Of a stretch of DNA of 64,000 nt, positions 54,701-64,000 are shown piece by piece; the stretch's first letter is position 1; every line of letters begins with the position of its first letter. The DNA comes from Anthracocystis setariae (Eukaryota > Basidiomycota > Ustilaginomycetes > Ustilaginales > Ustilaginaceae). The DNA lies in NCBI GenBank assembly GCA_928724745.1, contig CAKMXJ010000039.1, forward strand, positions 744,001-808,000. Direction: 5' to 3'. Both the position numbers and the translations under genes were made by a program. The notes under the pieces are model-generated. The model did no database searches and had not been told where the DNA came from. It saw only the letters and a program-made list of their open reading frames with translations.

Positions 54701-57700
54701 CGGAGAGCCAGACGCGCTGCTTCTCACGAGGAAGGGAGAAGAGCTGGTCGTCGAGCTGACGCCACAAAGCGGCAGCGCGGTTGTGGACGTAGCTGATGCT
54801 TTCGCCGAGCTCCGAGTTACACGTGATGGTGCCACCGGCGCCCTTGCCGTAGGTGTCTTGCCACTTGTCGTCACCACAACCAGGGGTGTCCACAAGCAGC
54901 TGCTTGACGGCATCCGCAGTGGCGGCCTCCTTGGCGATGAGCATCCACGAAGCGAACAGGAAGGCCGAGAAAGGCATGGGAGCGTAGCCGAGCTTGACCG
55001 ACCACTCACCGGTAAGGTAAGGCCAGATGCCCTCGGCGTCACCGAAACCAGATCCACCGACAAGGATGAGGTTCTTCTGCTTGCGAAGGCTGGCGTACGT
55101 CTGCAGAATGGGCTGGTGGAAGTCCTCCGTCGAGTGGTGACCACCAGCACGACCGCCGGTCCATTGACAGATGATCTTGAAGTCAGGGTTGGCAGCAGCG
55201 ATGGCAGCCACAGCTCGGAGACCATCGGCAGTACCGGGCTTGAAGCCGACATACTCGATTCCAGCAGCCTTGAGACCATCGATGATGTCCTTGGCCTTCT
55301 CGGTGGAGGGGATACCAGCAGCTACGGTGAAACCCTTGCAAGGGAAACCTTCGCGGCGCATCTGACCCCAGAGAGGGTATTGCCAGCCGAATCGTCGCTG
55401 GTCAATGAAGAGACCGTTAAGCTCGAGGCCGTTACCGGGCTCGAGCTGGGCGAGGATCTCGTTGACACGCTTTCGCAGACCCGCTTCGCTGTGGAGACCA
55501 CCGCCGGCAAGCTCGATCACGTAACCGGCGTTGAGCACAGCAGCGTTGATGTTGGCGCTGACGGTGGTAGGAGTCATTCCACCGACCATCAGGATACCAC
55601 GGCCAGTGGTACGCGAGAAGGGAGTGTCGATCTTGATGCCGTTCTTGGTGCGAACAAGTCGAGGCGACCAGACGTCCTCCCAGCGCTCCTCAAACTTGAC
55701 CTTGGTGGCGTTGTAGAGCTCGGTGCTGCGAGCGTGAGTGCCGCTGGGGATGACGATCCTGACGCCTCGACCCTCGAGGATACGAGCGGAAAGGCCACCG
55801 ATACCAGAGAGACCGCCGGTACCAAAGTCGATGAGGTGGGTGGCGGACTTGGGCAGATCCGAAGCCTTGGCCCAGTAGATGTGCTTGATGAAGATCTGGT
55901 CAGCGATGCTCTTGAGGATGTCCTCGGATCGGTAGCTTGAGATGTCAGAGCCGTCCTCGGTGTTCTTGACGGCAACCTTGAGCTCGGATGCCTCCCAAAC
56001 AGTGGTGCGACCAGCGTAGTCCTCCTTCAGCATCTTCTCGGTGGCGCCGGCAAGGTAGCTCGAGTGGTAAGGAACGCCAACGGGCAGGAAGTTCATGCGG
56101 AAGTTCGCCTTGCGCTTGCTGAAGGGAATCTTGCCTTGGTCAGCCCCGGTATCGGCGCGGATGGCGCGGAGGCTGCCGACAAGACCGACGAGGGCCTTGG
56201 GGAACCCAGTGACGATGAAGCTGCGAGGGCCGTTGAAGAGCGAGATCGAGACCGACTGCGACTCGGGAAGGTGCGAGTTGGTGGTCTTGATGTGCTTTTC
56301 GAGGATCGACTGCTCCAGCCCGGAAACGGAAAGCATTGGCGTGGGCTCGCCCTCGCCGCCGTCGATGGTGTCCTTGACGAGCGCAGGGTCGATGGCAAGA
56401 GCGGGGAAGAACTCCTGACCACGCTTACCGATGTGGAAGAGGAGCTCGAGAGCCTTGGCGACGTTGCTGTAGAACGACTCGAGGCTGTCGGAGGCCGAAA
56501 GGACGACCGCCGAGATGATGCCCTGCGAGTGGCCCGTGGCGCTCTTGATCTGCGAACGGAACTCGGCGGGAGTAAGGCCCGAGGCGCGGATACTGACGAG
56601 GAACTGAGTGATCTGGGTCAGACCGATCAAGGGCAAGCTAAGCGGAACGCTGGCAAGGTAAGGCACCGAAGGCTCCGGCACAGCACCGGTAAGCCATCCG
56701 AGAACGTTGAGGCCGTGCGTGTAGTAGCTGGCGAAACCCTGCTTGGCGGCATCCTCGACGAGCTTGTCAAAGACGGGCTGGGTCGACTCGAGCAAAGGTT
56801 GAACGAGAGGTCGGTAGCTGTCGAAGAGCGTCTGGAGCTCCTTGAAGTAGGCCTGTATCGATGGAAAAAGAGTAAGCAGAGTCAGTATGGGAGTCGAGAT
56901 CGGGTTGGTATCGTACGACGTCCTTCAGGAACGGCCAGCATTGGCAGACGTTGATCCACATCGCTTCGCAAAATGACGCTACATCGCCCGACGCACTGAT
57001 CTGCGTCCAAGCGTCGAATCTAGGCGTTCTCAAAAGGCCAAAGATTGCGCATGTTTCGGCGATGCTAGCTCGACGGTTCACCTTCTCTGCCAAAACCCAG
57101 CGGCTACAGCGTCGATTCCACCTCCACGCTGCGCCGCGCTCAACGCTGCCTTCCAGCTGCAGGGTCGCGACCGTTGTAGCATAGCCGAACTTTGATATTC
57201 CTTTTTTTTCGATTTTGGGTTCCTTTGGATTTTGACGAGGGCAAGGGCTACGGCAACGCTGACGGCAAATCGTGCAGATGTTCCTGTCGAAAATTGCTTC
57301 GTAAATCCGCCCGCCCCAAAAATTTGGGACCAGACGAAAGCCCGAGGCGTCGCAGCAGAGCCATCTTTGCCTAGCGAAGCGTTGCATCATGACCTCCACG
57401 CGTCGCCAAAAATCCAACCAACTCGATGATTTTTTTTTTTTAAAAAAGAAAGGTCGAAAGCCGAAGACCGAAGAGCCGAACAGAACATGACAGCTGACGC
57501 CATCCGATCGTATGTTTCGAGCCGGCGAGCTGATCGAGAAGCTTAATGGGGAGCAACCTCGTCGAAAGCTGTTGCTGTGCAAAGCGATGGCGGAAAAGGA
57601 GGCACGAATCTGGGAGGAATGCGAGAGAGAAATGGTACTTACCTCGTTGTTGCCCTGACCACCAAAGACGGCGTGAACCTCGGCCTTGTTGTCAGCAGAG

Positions 57701-58266
57701 AGGGAGAAGAGCTTGGGTGTAACAAGGGCAGGCTTGGCCTTGCCAGCCGACTCGAGTTGGGCGAAAGCCTCAAAGTAGCTTCGCAGAACAGAAGTGCGCA
57801 GGTCCGTGTCGATGACAGCGATCAAGTCGTGGACGCTGCCGTGCTCGGCAAGAAACTGTTCGTGGAAATGAGCCCAAACGTGGTGAAGAAGGTTGAGCTC
57901 GTGGCTCGACGTCTTGACGGAGGCACGCGAGGCGAGGAAACCAAGGAACTTGGCAGCGAGGCTGATCTTGGCCTCGCCGGCAGCCTTGGCAGCAGCATCG
58001 GCGTCGTCCTGCTCGTCCTGGACTTCGAGAACATCGGTGGTCTCGGGCGAAGCAGCGAGAGATCGTTGGAACTCCTCGCGAAGCACGTCAGCAACAATCC
58101 AGGCATCGAAAGGCTGCGAGGGGACGGCGATCTGAACCTCGACACCCGACGGGGAAGCGACGGTCAAAGATCGGACAAGGGTGCCATTGCCGTTTCCAGT
58201 GCCGCTGGACTGGCTGGAAAGCTCGACGTAGCTGTCGTCAGAAGGAGCGTTCTTGATGTTCGACAT
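45768..58266 (-). CDS. FAS: Fused single-chain type I fatty acid synthase (beta-alpha), two exons
   Basis: Exon 1 is 58266-57643 and exon 2 is 56852-45768, joined in phase 0, giving 3,902 residues. Domain order matches yeast Fas1 followed directly by Fas2. The acetyltransferase has GHSQGI (Ser about 317). The enoyl reductase has GGMTPTTVSANINAAVLNAGYV-type flavin sites. The dehydratase has NPIHINPYFSSFASLPGTIT. The malonyl/palmitoyl transferase has GHSLGEY (Ser about 1872). An Ala/Pro linker leads to the acyl carrier protein (SVGGKSVLSNE, Ser about 2307). The ketoreductase has LLTGVGKASIG. The ketosynthase has GACATALQSID (Cys about 3407). The C-terminal phosphopantetheinyl transferase has VGIDCEKI (Asp about 3790). 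All catalytic residues I could check are present. It makes palmitoyl- and stearoyl-CoA in the cytosol. Confidence 0.97.
56853..57642 (-). other. FAS intron, 790 nt
   Basis: The donor is GTAAGT right after codon GAG (GGQGNNE) and the acceptor is ATACAG before GCC TAC TTC. The junction reads GGQGNNEAYFKELQTLF, matching the GGQGN-x2-YFEEL block of yeast Fas1, so no exon is missing. The intron is several times longer than the other introns here (76-99 nt), and I saw no snoRNA box or ORF in it by eye. Confidence 0.9.
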
Positions 58267-58856
58267 GATGGGTTGCTGTGGTTGAGTCGAGGGATGGGAA
58301 GGTGGTTCTAGAGTCGCAGTTGTTACGTGCGATCCAACTAGGATAGTGGCGGTAGCGATTTGCAGAAGCAAGCTGATCGTCAGGCAGCAGGCAATCTGTG
58401 TTGGAGAGTCGCGAAAGATGGAGCAAGGAAAGCGAAGTGAGCTGGTTCGTAGTCGAAGACACGAGTGCTGAAGGGGATGCGAGCTTGAAGATCCAGTCGT
58501 CAGAAGGATGTGTCAAGCGAAGGCGATTGATGAAAAGAGTCGAGAAAAGGAAAAGGCCAATCCCGTCGTCACTCGGTTTCAGCAAAAGATGAGGTGTATA
58601 CGTGCAGAGCGTGGAGAGCAGCACTGCGAGCGGAAAGGAGGATGAGATGGAGAGGTGATGGTGTGATGGCAAGAAGAGTGAGTGGCAGGAAGAGCCAAAT
58701 GTCGACAAGGGTGCTGCATCAAGTGGCCTCGAAGGTGGTGGTGCTTCGGCTGGTCTTTGCGCTCAGCTCAACCAACACTCCAAGTCGGAAAGCCCCAACA
58801 AGCGGTCAAAACGCACAGTCCCTCCGTCCCCCGCAACACACAAAACTTGGAACGGC

Positions 58857-58903
<47 letters not shown>

Positions 58904-61900
58904 AGAAATTCAAAAATTCCGCAAGAGCAGGGGAAAAAAATTGTACAATACAGCACAGTGCAGTGCTGAGCTGTGAGGAAAAGAGAGAAAAAAAATAAAG
59001 AAATAAAACGAAATTTAGAAAGACAGACATTTGATCGGTCAAAAAGCAAAGAACAGCGTCGTTCATCGACAAGGATTTCGTGAGCTCCGAGAAGTTTGGC
59101 ACACTTGGCTGGAACGTTGTTGACACACACGCCGGTCGACCGATGATAAGACGTCACAAGCGCTCGACCCTATCCGTAGCTTTGCAAGAGTGGAAGTTTT
59201 GGTCAAGGCTCACCCTCGACAGATACGCTCGGGACGGTGGGGGTCGGCTTCCGCTCGCCTTCAGAGATTGTTCAACCCGCGCGACAAAAGTCGGTCCTAA
59301 CCACGACGGTAGCCTGATCTGTGATATCGCAGATATTGCCGTTGAGAAGTTGATCTTGCTTTTGCTGGCCATCATCACCTGGCGTCATGAGAGGCAGAAA
59401 GGACCTTATCGTCGCCGATAACGCTGCTATTTTGCGCATTATCGGAAAGAGCCTCGTTGCTGTCTCTGAACCCAACTCCTTGGCTCAGCACCCGATCATG
59501 TCGCCATGCTTGAATGCCATGGATGGGCTTCTTTCGCGAACCCAGCTTCATCGCGAGCCCACAACCTTCAGGTTTGGCGGACCCCGCGGTGTGGGTTCAG
59601 ATGCAGCTTGGTACATACAAAGGGGTGCTGCGAGCGGGAGCAATGGATCGACTCGGACTGGCACAACGAGGTCCAGCACAGCACAGCACAGTAGTAACAG
59701 TGTGGCGGCATCGATAGCGAAGCTTCCGACTCACAACTGCAGATGCAGTCAAGTACAGTACAGAGTAGAGCCTCCACCCCCACCCGACTCAACATGGCCG
59801 AATTTCGCCGCTAAACAGCCACTTTTTGCTTGTTCAGTACGGTAGCCTCGCGCATATCATCTTCGTTGTTCGAATTTCTCTGGTACATACAGGAGGTACG
59901 GCTGAGGCATGAGCTGGAGCTGGAAATCTACATTTCTCTCTCTCTCTCTCTTTAACTCAGTCTACGCGAACCCTTTGGGATACTGCGTCGATTTCATCTT
60001 GGCTTGGTACTAAACTGCACTCTTCTACTGTATATATCATGGCCAGAGCTGATCCGAGAAAGACGGGCAAGAGTGACGCAATGTGTCGCCTCTTCCTGCT
60101 TCTACATACTGCACTGGCCTGCACTGTACTGTACAGCAAAGAGAGAGCTGCAAGCTCCGAACATTGACTGTGTCAACCCGAATGTGCGCTCGAAGGTTTC
60201 CTAGGCTGACTGGCGCCACCCAGCCCGGCTCAAAGTCAAGGTGTGACGACAGACGGCCCGAACATGTGTCGTTTCCAGCTAGAGTTCCTTCCGAAACGGT
60301 CCTGTTCTTTTGACAAAGGAGGCTGCTTCAGCCATTTGATCGGAAACGCCATACAGTAACCTATCCCCGAACCAAGCCGGTGAGTGAATTCAGATCCAAT
60401 TTACAATCTCGACTGTGAATCGGATCGCCTGCTTCAAGCTTATGGATGATTCAAGGATACTCTCAATGGCATCGACCAATCCAGTGACCATTGGGGAAAG
60501 AGCCTCGATTGGTCAGACATCCGGACTGCGCAGTTAAAGCTATGTGGTTGCGACTTGGTCGAAGTTGAAGCGTCCAGAAGAAGGTGTTGGTTTGGATCTC
60601 AATACCTTTTTTTTCTTTACTTTGTTGTTTGACACTTCAGGGTCCAACACGGTCAGAGGTGGTCGAAAGAGCGCGCCGACAACCCTTGCTTTTCCGCCTA
60701 GAACAAGCGAACCCTTGTTGGTCCAGTTTTTAGAACTTGAACTTGGGAGGCTTCGCGATTTTCGAGATCTTTTTTTTTGTCTTTTTTTTTGGAAAGCGCA
60801 CGGTCCAGAGAAAAGCGGCTTTAGCGCTTTCTCTCGACCGCGTGGCTTGACCAGACAGATGGAAAGAAACGGCCAATTCCTGGCGACCAAAAGAGCTTGA
60901 GTGTCCCCGTCGTCCCTCTCTTTTTTTTCTTTTCTTTTCTTTTTTTTATTCTTCCTTTTCGAAGCGGCATCTTGTTGGACCGCTCATTTCGAAAATTCGA
61001 AGAGGCTGCCCCAAATTTCTCGATTTGGCCGTCCATCTACGCTTGGCGGTCCTGCCAAAGCCACAATCTTCCCAAAATTTCGAAGTGAGCCTTTTCTCTG
61101 CCTTTCTCCGAAATGGGAGGGAGCCAACTATCTGAACTTGACCGGATCTAATCACCTGCTCGACTCTCGACCCTTATTCTTCCGAAGTGAGTCTGGCGGC
61201 CACAAGAAGCACACCACAGAACTCCGCTTCAGGATCGATATCGGGTGCAGTTTGCCTCACAATCTTGGCTAGTTGTGGAAACGTGCCATCCCGGCCAGCT
61301 GGACGATCCCTCATCTTATCGAGCCAGCACGTCCACGTATCGGTGATCTGATGATGCCTGGGTTTGGGAAGAAAACTTTGATGTTAGGGTGACAAACTGC
61401 TGACATTTTTCTAAATCCCAACTAACATTATTGACTAAAAATCAAAAGAAAAGGTTCAAAGGCTCGAGTAAGCAGCAACAGTCAGAAAGGGAGCAACCGG
61501 AGACACCTGACTCGCTCTCGTGGGTGTGGGTGTGGTCAGGGTGCTCAAGAAGAAAGTTGTGTCTGTTTTTTTTTTTTCTTCAGTCTTAGCCGGACTGACT
61601 TTTCACAAAAAGTGCAAGACTTCTTTGCCCGAGTGCGGAACGAAGCATGGCTGAGCTTTGACCTTACCTCCTCCTCCTCATCCCCATCGTCATCGTCATC
61701 TTCGGCTTCGGCTCGGCTCTTCTGGCACTGTATAATATCGACGTTCGACATTGACCTCGACAGTCTTCATCTTTGGCACGAACAAGCAAAGTTAGCGTCG
61801 CACTCGGCCCAAAAGTTCAAGGGCTCGAGCAAAGGAACCTCACCTCCAACATCTTCATCAAGGATACGAGCATCACATCTTTCCTACGCGAACGATCCCC

Positions 61901-61919
61901 AAAGACGAGCTTGCCCACT
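58267..61919. other. Large gene-free region between FAS and the LETM1-domain gene
   Basis: This 3.65 kb is the longest stretch without a gene. The FAS promoter occupies the left part. Further right are a 45-A tract, a CT run (59937-59953), GTACAGTAC at 59753 and GTACTGTAC at 60126, and several T-rich runs (60606-60613, 60771-60790, 60920-60949). Frames of 100-150 codons here have no recognisable protein character. Confidence 0.55.
58858..58902. repeat. Poly(A) tract, 45 bases
   Basis: Forty-five uninterrupted A on the plus strand, i.e. poly(T) in FAS sense, about 590 bases upstream of the FAS start. Confidence 0.95.
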
Positions 61920-63273
61920 ATGCAAGCGTTCAGAGCTGTAGCGGCCGCTTCACAATGCACACGGTCGGGTCCAACAAGACGAACCGTTGCAACAGCAACA
62001 AGGTCCACGACGGATGTGGCACAAGTCATGTCGCGGTCGGCTTGGGCCACCACTCCTAGATTGTCCACTTCCACCTCGTCGGCTGCAGCATACTCGCCAT
62101 CGAATGCAAGACGGCGGCAGTTTCTGTTCGGTGCAGTCCGCCTTATGCATCAGTCGCATCTTCTTCTACAGGCACAGAAAGCGACAAAATCAGATTCGGC
62201 GCCCGCAACCTCTTCGTCGGAAAAGACGCAACTCGAAGCGAAACATGCGTCAGAGACTTCAATGACAGATGCCAAACCCAACAAGACGTTGACAGAGCGG
62301 GCCAAGGAGCTGTGGGCGACAGCCAAGTATCTGTTCAAGTTCTACTTTAACGGAGTCAAGCAGATTTGGGCGAATCGCACGTTGGTCAAAGAGGTTCAGG
62401 CTAGAGTAGCTAACGGAGGAGGCGCACTCACACGAGAAGAGTCGCAGTTGATACGCACGCACCAATCCGACATGCGAAAGCTGCCGCTCTTCCTGTTCAT
62501 TTTGCTGATTCTGGAAGAAGCATTGCCGCTCGTGGTCATCTGGGCACCGTCTCTGCTTCCCTCTACGTGTGTTCTTCCCAACCAGCTCACCAAGATCCGC
62601 ATGGGCCAAGAGGTCAAGAGGGAAGAGGCGTACCAGGCGCTCAAGCAGTCGGACAACGTCAAGGCGCTCCTCCCGGTCGTTGACCGATCTAGCAAGGCGG
62701 TACGTATCGCCCAGGCACATCGCCAGAAGACGGCAGGCGGGGTGTTAAAGTCTCTGTCGAGTGAAGAGCTGGCTAAGCTCGCCAAGATGTACTCGCTTTC
62801 GACATGGGGAGGGGCTGCGATGGTGCGTCGAAGGTTGGAATCGCATTTGACATATGTGCGTGCTGACGATGCGCTCATGTGTGCCGATGGTGGGTTTGGC
62901 GCTATTCCTCAGCATATCGATGCTCTTGCCAAGGCATGCGGTGAGCGAGGTCTGCGTTGCTCGGGCATTGAACAACGCGACATGTTCGAGTCGCTGCGTA
63001 CATGGCTGCGCTACACGACACGGAATCCGGAAACACGCAGCATCTCGAACGACTCGGTAGCTTTGCTTTCAGTGCAGATGTACAACGCGTCGTCTCTGCA
63101 GGATGTCAAAAGCACGCTCGAGGCCGAAAGTGCACGCGGTCTCATGGACAAGACCAAGGATGTTCTTCGTGAGGTCGTCGAGGAAGAGAAAAAGGTTCTC
63201 AGCCGCGAAGAACCGTCTCACCACGAACCACAACGCAAACAACACCTACAGCAACAACAGCAGCAGCAACAGC

Positions 63274-63323
<50 letters not shown>

Positions 63324-63335
63324 CGAAAGCATTAG
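61920..63335 (+). CDS. Mitochondrial LETM1-domain protein with polyglutamine tail
   Basis: The first ATG gives 471 residues. The N-terminus is Arg/Ser/Thr/Ala-rich without acidic residues for most of the first 60 positions (MQAFRAVAAASQCTRSGPTRR), a classic mitochondrial presequence. The LETM1 core follows: KYLFKFYFNGVKQIWANR, LTREESQLIRTHQSDMRKL, a membrane segment (LPLFLFILLILEEALPLVVIW) and LLPSTCVLPNQ, then the ribosome-binding-like helical domain. LETM1/Mdm38 proteins sit in the inner membrane and affect K+/H+ exchange and insertion of mitochondrially encoded proteins. The protein ends in 25 glutamines (nt 63249-63323) plus RKH. It lacks the long C-terminal coiled coil of human LETM1, so it may be a Ylh47/LETMD1-like paralogue. 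Confidence 0.85.
63249..63323 (+). repeat. CAA/CAG polyglutamine repeat
   Basis: Twenty-five consecutive Gln codons, mixed CAG at the start then mostly CAA, at the very end of the LETM1-domain gene. Confidence 0.95.
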
Positions 63336-63711
63336 ATACGTCAATCTCATCCAAACCCCCCACCACAATCACTACTTCATCAACAACAGCATCATCCAAA
63401 CCCCACAACCCCCAACCCCCCCGGGGGTCACCTCTCACACTCCCGAACCCCACCTCGATCTATCTATCTTTCTATCTCTTATAGACATCACGGTCAATCC
63501 AGTGACTTTTAATCGCATCTCGCTTGCTTGGGGCGTACACAATAGATAGGCTGGATTCAGAAGAGCAAGACAAAACTAGCGACGACATTAGATGCGGCAA
63601 GGTCAAGTCAAAGTGAGGTTTACGCATCCACGTAAACTTTGAGGCAAGTGAGGATACTGAGATATGCAGAGAATACTAGATGATACAGATGGTCGATGGG
63701 CGAGGGTTAGG

Positions 63712-63795
<84 letters not shown>

Positions 63796-63836
63796 AAAAG
63801 TGCAATGGAAAGTTGCAGGGATGGCAAGTCCATTCG
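63336..63836. other. Convergent intergenic region
   Basis: About 500 bases between the LETM1-domain gene and the minus-strand gene at the right edge; C-rich near 63410-63425 and with a long GA microsatellite at its right end. Confidence 0.5.
63716..63792. repeat. (GA)n microsatellite, about 38 units
   Basis: Seventy-seven uninterrupted bases of GA, ending 45 bases from the stop codon of the minus-strand gene at the right edge. Confidence 0.95.
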
Positions 63837-64000
63837 TTACATCTCCATGTCTCCCGTGGGATCGTGATCTGAAAAGCTGCCCACATCCGACATCTCGTCC
63901 TCCTCGTCTTCGTCCTCGTCTTCTTCTTGGCCTGCGGCGTTGGCTGCCTCCTTGGTTGCAAAGCGCTGCACATAGTCCTTGACACGCGCCTCGTAGGTCT
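63837..64000 (-). CDS. Acidic C-terminus of a gene truncated at the right edge
   Basis: The minus strand is open from base 64000 down to a TAA at 63839-63837. The 53 codons read TYEARVKDYVQRFATKEAAN and then an acidic Glu/Asp run (EEDEDEDEEDE) ending in SDHDPTGDMEM. Codon use and the helix-then-acidic-tail shape look like real coding sequence. An acidic tail of this kind occurs in several nuclear proteins and in Cdc34-type ubiquitin-conjugating enzymes, but too little is visible to name it. Confidence 0.6.
   Translation of the reverse strand, partial: TYEARVKDYVQRFATKEAANAAGQEEDEDEDEEDEMSDVGSFSDHDPTGDMEM

Noticed and set aside
53262..55940. An 892-aa plus-strand open frame opposite FAS
   Set aside because: Same codon-bias shadow of the FAS beta half; low-complexity Leu/Glu/Val/Asp content and no motif.
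59387..59845. A 152-aa plus-strand frame in the large gene-free region
   Set aside because: No domain, irregular composition and no initiation or splice context.
60901..61272. A frame starting with a Phe/Leu-rich stretch that mimics a signal peptide
   Set aside because: The hydrophobic stretch is translation of a T-rich low-complexity run; the remainder has no protein character.
61773..61919. N-terminal extension of the LETM1-domain protein
   Set aside because: It starts at TTG and would bury the clear mitochondrial presequence that begins at 61920.

Overview
The window looks like nuclear DNA of a basidiomycete smut fungus (Ustilaginales: Ustilago, Sporisorium or Pseudozyma type). The reasons are GC-rich codons, few short introns, long Ser/Ala/Gln-rich disordered protein tails, and a fatty acid synthase whose beta and alpha halves are one polypeptide. 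I see no mobile element, CRISPR array, phage or organelle DNA. Genus placement is inference.

Left third (1-23.8 kb): the C-terminal part of an unrecognised Ser-rich membrane-anchored protein; a single-pass membrane protein; an F-box/WD40 ubiquitin-ligase receptor; an HD-domain hydrolase; a three-exon enoyl-reductase-like oxidoreductase that diverges from an acyl-CoA-dehydrogenase-type flavoprotein; a zinc-finger protein that diverges from a PI-specific phospholipase C; an intron-containing tRNA-Gly(GCC); and a secreted double-psi beta-barrel protein.

Middle (23.8-45 kb): dihydroxyacid dehydratase (ILV3), histidine protein methyltransferase (HPM1), a GST-like protein, splicing factor CWC2, a PP1-docking leucine-rich-repeat protein, a Pal1 morphogenesis protein with a probable upstream start exon, vacuolar ATG22, a small lipid-anchor/LAMTOR1-like protein and a multi-pass RING-H2 ligase.

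Right third (45.7-64 kb): one very large minus-strand gene for a fused cytosolic fatty acid synthase (two exons, about 3,902 aa, 790-nt intron), then 3.6 kb with no convincing gene, a mitochondrial LETM1-domain protein ending in 25 glutamines, and the acidic C-terminus of a gene that runs off the right edge.

Most genes are unrelated housekeeping functions arranged as divergent or convergent pairs; I see no biosynthetic cluster or defence island. The less expected signals are a palindrome-prone TACTGTAC octamer recurring between genes, several start or end exons that simple ORF calling misses, a DHAD with no visible mitochondrial presequence, and an almost complete absence of TTA, CTA and TCA codons in FAS, which opens very long antisense frames.
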